The notes below the pieces were generated by a model, which was given only the letters and a program-made list of their open reading frames with translations, was not told where the DNA came from and searched no databases. DNA of 11,497 nucleotides, taken from JBHHYU01 sp046757725 (GTDB taxonomy: Bacteria; Desulfobacterota; Binatia; UBA9968). Numbering within the stretch: the first letter of the stretch is position 1; the number at the start of each line of letters is the position of its first letter. Positions 7,104 through 11,497 of the stretch are shown here, in pieces. The DNA lies in contig JBHHYU010000092.1 of the NCBI GenBank assembly GCA_046757725.1, positions 1-11,497 of the forward strand. Reading direction: 5' to 3'. Both the position numbers and the translations under genes were made by a program.

Positions 7104-7414
7104 GAGCAAACTATGATTTGTCCGGCGTCACGGGGAGTCAGGTTTTGAGAAAAAGCCTTACACGAGCCCAAATGCTACTGAGACGCAACGAAGCATCGTT
7201 TTCTAGTGTCCTGAAGTACCAAATGGTTCTCCTTGACAACCGGTTCCCATATGATATTGCTGCCTTCGCATCAGGTGCGGCGGTCATTGCTGGCGGGTTT
7301 TGCAGTTGGATATCACCGTTCGAAGGAAACTTCTTACGGGTGCAAGGCTGTCGGTTCTGTTAAAGAGTATCCTTCCAGGGGGAAGAAAAGAACACATACA
7401 GAGAGGTGGTTACC
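7104..7414 (+). other. Intergenic region between the peptidase and the second binding protein
   Basis: No gene is supported; the overlapping short plus-strand frames here lack ribosome binding sites and run into the next gene out of frame. A perfect -35 hexamer TTGACA is at 7233-7238, but the best -10 look-alike, TATGAT at 7250-7255, is only 11 bases away, too close for a normal sigma-70 promoter, and at 16-17 bases only TATTGC or ATTGCT is found. No hairpin followed by a T-run is seen after the peptidase stop, so read-through from the upstream operon remains possible. The ribosome binding site GAGAGGTGG at 7401-7409 belongs to the downstream gene. Confidence 0.4.
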
Positions 7415-8428
7415 ATGGATTGGAATCGGTGTACGTTTCTTATCGCATTTTTTTTGGGTTTTTCGATCTCCTCCAACTCTTACGCAGATCTGAAAAACCT
7501 CATTCCCAAAGCCAAGAAGGAGGGAACGCTTGTCTGGTATGCGACCACATCAAATCCCGATAACCAAGCCATCGTCAAAGGTTTTAATCGCAAGTATCCT
7601 TTCCTGAAGGTTAATGTCCTGAAGACCACGGGCGAAAAGCTACGCACTAGGATTCTCATAGAAGCGGCGGCGGACAAACACTTCTTTGATGTGGTTGTGG
7701 TTAGCACCCTGGAACTAGGTTTGGTGAAATCCAAGAATCTTTTGCTTAGCTACCGTTCTCCTGAAGCCAGGCCATATCCTGATGGGGCGAAAGATCCGGA
7801 TGGAACGTTCACGGGCATCTACGTCCGCAATTTCGTAATAGGATATAACAAGAACATGGTTTCCGAACGGGATGCCCCGCGCCAATGGCGAGATCTCTTG
7901 CGTCCTAAGTGGAAGGGAAAAATAGGGCTTGATGAGGAGGAGTTTGAGTGGTATGGAGCGCTGATTGATTACTGGGGCAGGGAGAAAACGCGTAACTTCA
8001 TGAGGGCCCTTGCCGGGCAGGATCCTTACCTACGGCGAGGGCATACTCTTTTGACGCAACTAGCGTCCGCCGGGGAATTTCCCGTTGCCATCGTCTATCC
8101 CTATATCGTGGAGCGGTTGAAGCACAGGGGAGCACCCATGAATTGGGTACGGGAGTCTGATCCGATCATCACTTCTGTCAATGGTGTTGCCGTGTCCGCG
8201 AAGGCGCCCCACCCGAACAGCGCTAAGCTCTTTGTGAACTTCATCCTTTCCAAAGAAGGTCAAACGATTATCCGCAACCGATTTCGGGTTCCCGTTCATC
8301 CGGAAGTTACCCCTTCGGTGCCTCAACTCAGGCAATCGGATTTGAAAATCCATTACGTGCCTGGGGATATGTTCAAAAAGATCGGACAATACGAAAAAGA
8401 GTTCAGGGAACTTTTCTGGAAGAAGTAG
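7415..8428 (+). CDS. Periplasmic ABC solute-binding protein, iron/thiamine/polyamine (SBP family 1) type
   Basis: This 337-residue protein has a Sec signal peptide (hydrophobic core at about 8-20, S-Y-A cleavage at about residue 24) followed by a class II periplasmic-binding fold. Characteristic segments are the first strand after the signal (GTLVWYATTS, 37-46), the hinge-proximal NFVIGYNK (139-146), the QWRDLLRPKWKGKIG block (157-171) and PHPNSAKLFVNFILSKEGQ (266-283). These are shared by the AfuA/FbpA-like and thiamine/polyamine-like binding proteins. The tandem tyrosines that hold ferric iron in FbpA are not evident (only Y-P-Y at 228-230), so iron is not supported as ligand. The start at ATG 7415 is set by GAGAGGTGG at 7401-7409; a GTG at 7406 lies inside that site. 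No permease or ATPase gene follows; the next gene is convergent after 22 bases. It is an orphan binding protein, unrelated to the family-5 one upstream. Confidence 0.88.
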   Translation: MDWNRCTFLIAFFLGFSISSNSYADLKNLIPKAKKEGTLVWYATTSNPDNQAIVKGFNRKYPFLKVNVLKTTGEKLRTRILIEAAADKHFFDVVVVSTLELGLVKSKNLLLSYRSPEARPYPDGAKDPDGTFTGIYVRNFVIGYNKNMVSERDAPRQWRDLLRPKWKGKIGLDEEEFEWYGALIDYWGREKTRNFMRALAGQDPYLRRGHTLLTQLASAGEFPVAIVYPYIVERLKHRGAPMNWVRESDPIITSVNGVAVSAKAPHPNSAKLFVNFILSKEGQTIIRNRFRVPVHPEVTPSVPQLRQSDLKIHYVPGDMFKKIGQYEKEFRELFWKK

Positions 8429-8452
8429 TAGAACTTCAGGTTTTCCTTTTCT
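8422..8452 (+). terminator. Possible weak terminator between convergent genes
   Basis: GAAGT (8422-8426) can pair with ACTTC (8433-8437) around a 6-base loop, followed by a T-rich stretch (8438-8452, with two runs of four T). The stem overlaps the end of the binding-protein gene and is short and AT-rich. Its position in the 22-base gap between convergent genes favours a terminator role, but the thermodynamic support is poor. Confidence 0.25.
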
Positions 8453-9536
8453 AACTGCCCGGCACGAGCTTGTAAAGCCGCTCGGCATTTCGGTGTAGAA
8501 TGGCCTCCTTATCACTGACACTCAGCTCCCGGCAGTCCAGAACCTCGCGGATTTCATCTTTGCAAAACTTGTTGTTCACCTCGTGGGGAAAATCTGATGA
8601 GTAGATGAAAGGAAGGTTGCCTACCCTTTTTACGGCGTGGGGAAGGTCAGGCTCGCTTCCCTCGCAGCCCACAAAGATGCGGCCCGCTTTGATTTGCCGG
8701 GCAACGTACTCGCTGACCTTTTCGCCGTTCTGGAGTTGGAGGAACTCTCCACGTGGGTCGTACTGGATGTGAGTCTCATAGGAACGGTCAAACCGCTCGA
8801 GACAGGACAGAAGCCATGCCACACCGCCTTCCAGGAAACCGAGTCTCACATCAGGATACTTGTCACAAATGCCGTTGAACACAATCCCTGCAAAAGAAAT
8901 CATCTGACCGAAAGGGTGGCCAAGGGCGTGAACAGGGGCGTACGGGTTCAAGTCATCCAGGCCCAGGTTTTCATGGGCTCCCCCGTGAATGCCCAGGCAA
9001 CAGCCGAGCCTGCTCGCCTCCGCGTAAATAGGCCAGTAGAATTTATGGCCCAGGTGAAACTGTATGCCCGTCGACGGAAGCATGGCACCACACATGCCAA
9101 GTTCTTTCACTGTCCGCCGAAGCTCTTCCACGGCTGCCTCCGGCTCCTGCAAGGGGATCAATGCCATCCCTTTAAAGCGGGGGCTTCTATTGACGTAGGT
9201 TTGATGCAGCCAATCGTTATAGGCCCGCGCGAGTTCTATGGCCCAGTCGCGGCTGACCACCTTGCCGTAAGATAATCCCAGCGTGGGATACAAAACCGCT
9301 GATGTGATACCCACGTCTTCTAAAAATTCGAGCCATCCGTCAGGGCCGACTTTCGCAAAAGAGCCAGGAGGGAGGTCATGGAGATTGGCCGAGTGCAGGT
9401 GGTCTAGGGGAGGAAAGGGATCGCTCAAGCGGTATTTTTGTCGGTAAGGAGGCGGCATGAGTTTCATGATCGCAGACAGGTCTTCAAAGACGTGCCCGTC
9501 ACCGTCAACGATCATTTGCGTGTCCATTTTGACCAT
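8451..9536 (-). CDS. Amidohydrolase-2 (ACMSD-like) family metal-dependent hydrolase
   Basis: This 361-residue protein is a TIM-barrel metal hydrolase of the amidohydrolase_2 family (PF04909), whose members include decarboxylases such as ACMSD and hydrolases of amides or lactones. Visible metal-site motifs in order are VDGDGHVFED (D11, D13, H15), IHGGAHE (H184), ALGHPFG (H207) and YSSDFPHE (D315, the conserved catalytic Asp near the C-terminal end of the barrel). FLEGGVAWL (234-242) is also typical. No signal peptide is present, so it is cytoplasmic. Start ATG 9536 has a perfect AGGAGG (complement of 9544-9549) 7 bases upstream, preferred over the internal ATG at residue 4. It converges on the orphan binding-protein gene and diverges from the adenylation gene. 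Many such enzymes act in aromatic-acid breakdown, but the substrate here cannot be deduced. Confidence 0.9.
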   Translation of the reverse strand: MVKMDTQMIVDGDGHVFEDLSAIMKLMPPPYRQKYRLSDPFPPLDHLHSANLHDLPPGSFAKVGPDGWLEFLEDVGITSAVLYPTLGLSYGKVVSRDWAIELARAYNDWLHQTYVNRSPRFKGMALIPLQEPEAAVEELRRTVKELGMCGAMLPSTGIQFHLGHKFYWPIYAEASRLGCCLGIHGGAHENLGLDDLNPYAPVHALGHPFGQMISFAGIVFNGICDKYPDVRLGFLEGGVAWLLSCLERFDRSYETHIQYDPRGEFLQLQNGEKVSEYVARQIKAGRIFVGCEGSEPDLPHAVKRVGNLPFIYSSDFPHEVNNKFCKDEIREVLDCRELSVSDKEAILHRNAERLYKLVPGS

Positions 9537-9982
9537 GGATTTACCTCCTTTTTCCGTTGCTGCGGGCTGCGAATCCGATAAGCCTACGACCTGGTTGATC
9601 CAGAGTATAGGCAGCGCTCAGAGTTGGAGTCAAGCCTATGTAGGTTCACGATGCGTCCAAGGTACCGTAGCCACAATCGCTCGCGCAATCGCGTATAAAG
9701 GAGCTACCTGCGGTTGCCCATTCCATTATCTTCGGCCACGGGATGGTTTTGGCGCGGTTCCATCAATCTTTTAGCCGTCTCAGATTTGCCTGTTAAATAC
9801 GATAATGTTGCATTCCTGCCCGATTTAACCTCGTGAAAAGCTTAAAGCTCGATGAATTTCCCTTGGTTTTTCAACGAATATCTACCATAGTGTTGTGGCT
9901 TAAAACTTGCTCACTAATTCAGACCTGTGAGGGTGCGCTTTCGATCTGGTTTGGAAAGTTATCGTTAGTAAGTGGAGACCCA
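9537..9982. other. Divergent intergenic region between amidohydrolase and adenylation genes
   Basis: No gene is supported over these 446 bases. The left part holds the leftward promoter described separately. Toward the right, a weak rightward promoter could be TTGGTT (9863-9868) and CATAGT (9886-9891) with a 17-base spacer, about 90 bases before the adenylation gene. AAAGCT occurs twice in tandem-like fashion at about 9837-9849. GTGGAGA near 9972-9978 is the ribosome binding site for ATG 9983. The right half is AT-rich relative to the flanking genes, as expected for a control region. No inverted repeat long enough to name as an operator stands out. Confidence 0.4.
9604..9633 (-). promoter_or_regulatory. 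Sigma-70-type promoter of the amidohydrolase gene
   Basis: On the minus strand, TTGACT (complement of 9628-9633) and TATACT (complement of 9604-9609) each match the sigma-70 consensus at five of six positions and are separated by 18 bases. Transcription would start near 9597, about 60 bases before the ATG at 9536, leaving a short leader that contains the AGGAGG site. This is the best-looking promoter in the window, but it is assigned by eye only. Confidence 0.5.
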
Positions 9983-11497
9983 ATGAACGCGGACCATGCT
10001 ATTCGCACCAAGTGCTTTCATCCGACCGGAAAGTTCATCGAGTTTAAAAAGGAAGAAATCGAACAATCGATCCCGGATCGTTTCGAGAAGATGGTCCGTC
10101 TGTATCCTGATCGTCTTGCGGTCAAGACCAGAGATCATCAACTCACCTACGACCAGCTAAATAACGCCGCAAATCGTGTGGCGCGGGCTATTCTGAAACA
10201 GCGGGGAGAGGGAGAAGAACCTATCGCACTGTTGCTTGAAAGGAACACACCACTAATTGCTACGATCATCGGTGTTTTGAAAGCAGGCAAGATCTATGTG
10301 CTGTTCGATCCATCATATCCACAAGCAAGGATCAACACTATGCTCAAGGATTCTCAGGCAGGGCTCATCGTTACCAATAATCGCAATTTCAGCTTGACCA
10401 GCGAATTGGCCCATGATGGGCGCCAAGTGCTTAACATTGACATGATCGATGCCCGCGTATCCACGGAGAACCTGGGCTTGTCCATTTCACTGGACACGCC
10501 GACCTCGATCATGTACACATCCGGCTCAACCGGACAGTCCAAGGGCCTTGTTAAAAATCATCGCAACTGGATGCATAACACCATGACGAACACCAACGAC
10601 TTCCACATCTGCGCACAGGACCGGCTGACTGTTCTTGGCTCCCCGAGGGCAGATATCTTTCGAGCTTTGCTCAACGGCGCAGCCATCTTACCACTCAATA
10701 TCAAACAAGAAGGGCTGGCCAACCTTGCTAACTGGCTGACCCAGGAAGAAATCACTATCTTGCATTCGGTCCCATCGGCCTTCCGCCATTTCGTCAACAC
10801 CCTGACCGGAGACGAAAAGTTTCCGAACCTTCGCCTGATCAAACTCGCAGGTGAGCCGGTTATCATGAGAGACGTGGAGCTGTACAAAAAGCATTTCTCC
10901 CGGCATTGTGTCTTAGTCAACCAGCTTGGAACCACTGAGACCGGACGTTTCAGACACTATCTCGTTGACAAGGACACCAAGATCACTAGCAGCATGGTAC
11001 CGGTCGGCTATGCAGTTAACGATATGACAGTCGCGTTGCTCGATGATGATGGCAAAGAAGTTGGCTTCTCCCGAATCGGAGAAATTGCAGTCAAGAGTCG
11101 CTATCTTTCCCCCGGGTACTGGCGAAGGCCAGACCTTACACAAGCATCCTTCTTGCTCGATCCGGCAGGGGGGGAGGAACGTATATACCGGACAGGAGAC
11201 CTGGGTCGTATGTTGCCGGATGGCTGCCTTGAGCACCTGGGGCGAAAAGATTTCCAGGTGAAAATCAGAGGCAACAGGGTGGAGGTTACTGAGACCGAGA
11301 TGGCCCTGCTTGAGCTCGATACTGTGAAAGAAGCTGTCGTTGTAGCCCAGGAGGACGTTCCCGGTAACAAACGGCTGGTGGCCTATATCGTCCCGACAAG
11401 AAAGCCTGGACCTACCGTCAGTGCACTCCGAGGCGCTCTCGCAGAGAAGCTCCCCGACTACATGATCCCTTCGGTCTTTGTAAAAATGGACAGCTTG
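9983..11497 (+). CDS. NRPS-like adenylation (AMP-binding) protein, 3' end outside the window
   Basis: The frame is open from ATG 9983 to the window edge (505 residues, no stop). It is an ANL-superfamily adenylation domain that activates a carboxylic acid as an acyl-AMP. Core motifs in order are A2 (LKAGKIYVLFDPSYP from residue 99), the P-loop A3 (YTSGSTGQSKG, 178-188), A5 (NQLGTTETG, 313-321), A6 (GEIAVKSRYLSPGYWRRPD), A7 (YRTGDL, 402-407), A8 (GRKDFQVKIRGNRVE, 420-434) and A9 (LPDYMIP, 490-496). The A10 lysine and any carrier-protein or release domain lie beyond the edge. There is no condensation domain upstream: the N-terminus starts directly with an A-domain lead-in. The A4 region (LGSPRADIF, 218-226) has Gly where amino-acid-activating domains carry Asp (GrsA D235), so an ordinary alpha-amino acid is unlikely as substrate. 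Start is supported by GGAGA at 9974-9978. Likely an A-PCP-(thioesterase or other) protein; this is inference. Confidence 0.9.
   Translation, partial: MNADHAIRTKCFHPTGKFIEFKKEEIEQSIPDRFEKMVRLYPDRLAVKTRDHQLTYDQLNNAANRVARAILKQRGEGEEPIALLLERNTPLIATIIGVLKAGKIYVLFDPSYPQARINTMLKDSQAGLIVTNNRNFSLTSELAHDGRQVLNIDMIDARVSTENLGLSISLDTPTSIMYTSGSTGQSKGLVKNHRNWMHNTMTNTNDFHICAQDRLTVLGSPRADIFRALLNGAAILPLNIKQEGLANLANWLTQEEITILHSVPSAFRHFVNTLTGDEKFPNLRLIKLAGEPVIMRDVELYKKHFSRHCVLVNQLGTTETGRFRHYLVDKDTKITSSMVPVGYAVNDMTVALLDDDGKEVGFSRIGEIAVKSRYLSPGYWRRPDLTQASFLLDPAGGEERIYRTGDLGRMLPDGCLEHLGRKDFQVKIRGNRVEVTETEMALLELDTVKEAVVVAQEDVPGNKRLVAYIVPTRKPGPTVSALRGALAEKLPDYMIPSVFVKMDSL

Noticed and set aside
7228..7262. TTGACA with TATGAT as a promoter of the second binding protein
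   Set aside because: The spacer is only 11 bases, and no acceptable -10 exists at 16-18 bases.
7118..7563. Three overlapping short plus-strand frames between the peptidase and second binding protein
   Set aside because: They overlap each other and the signal-peptide region of the binding-protein gene in other frames, and none has a ribosome binding site or a domain.
8637..9275. 212-codon plus-strand frame opposite the amidohydrolase
   Set aside because: It is the antisense shadow of a clearly recognisable amidohydrolase with intact metal-site motifs.
1..11497. CRISPR array, tRNA or rRNA genes, insertion sequence ends, toxin-antitoxin or phage-defence genes
   Set aside because: Looked for by eye on both strands; no regularly spaced repeats, cloverleaf pattern, transposase or matching domains were seen.

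Overview
The window looks like chromosomal DNA of an uncultured Gram-negative bacterium with moderate GC content (low to mid fifties by eye, not computed). Two periplasmic solute-binding proteins, one with a Tat signal and one with a Sec signal, together with strong AGGAGG-type ribosome binding sites, support that. The gene mix (peptide-type ABC importer, orphan binding protein, ACMSD-type amidohydrolase, NRPS-like adenylation protein) would fit deltaproteobacterial or Tectomicrobia-like lineages. There is no rRNA or other marker gene, so the lineage is a guess.

Layout. The left end holds only the first 13 codons of a leftward gene (1-39). It is followed by about 1 kb without a convincing protein gene. 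Part of that stretch (about 490-830) is unusually rich in nested complementary segments and may be a structured RNA or the 5' remnant of a retroelement. A 12-helix MFS transporter follows (1038-2276). Next comes a rightward operon: a Tat-exported family-5 (peptide-type) solute-binding protein (2589-4163), two DppB/DppC-type permeases (4217-5158 and 5178-6029) and an M19 membrane-dipeptidase-family metallopeptidase (6072-7103). No ATPase gene accompanies it. After a 311-base gap there is a second, unrelated binding protein of the iron/thiamine/polyamine type with no permease of its own (7415-8428). Converging on it from the right is an amidohydrolase-2 (ACMSD-type) metal hydrolase (8451-9536, minus strand). 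The right end is occupied by the first 505 residues of an NRPS-like adenylation protein (9983 to the edge), divergent from the hydrolase across a 446-base intergenic region.

How the genes may work together. The clearest unit is the operon 2589-7103. A periplasmic binding protein captures a peptide-like ligand, two permeases move it inward using ATPases encoded elsewhere, and a zinc dipeptidase cleaves it in the cytoplasm. The orphan binding protein, the amidohydrolase and the adenylation protein may extend this into handling of unusual acids or amides, but only proximity supports that. I found no CRISPR array, tRNA, rRNA, insertion sequence with recognisable ends, or defence system. The most unusual protein-level observation is that the adenylation domain lacks the Asp that anchors the alpha-amino group in ordinary NRPS A domains.
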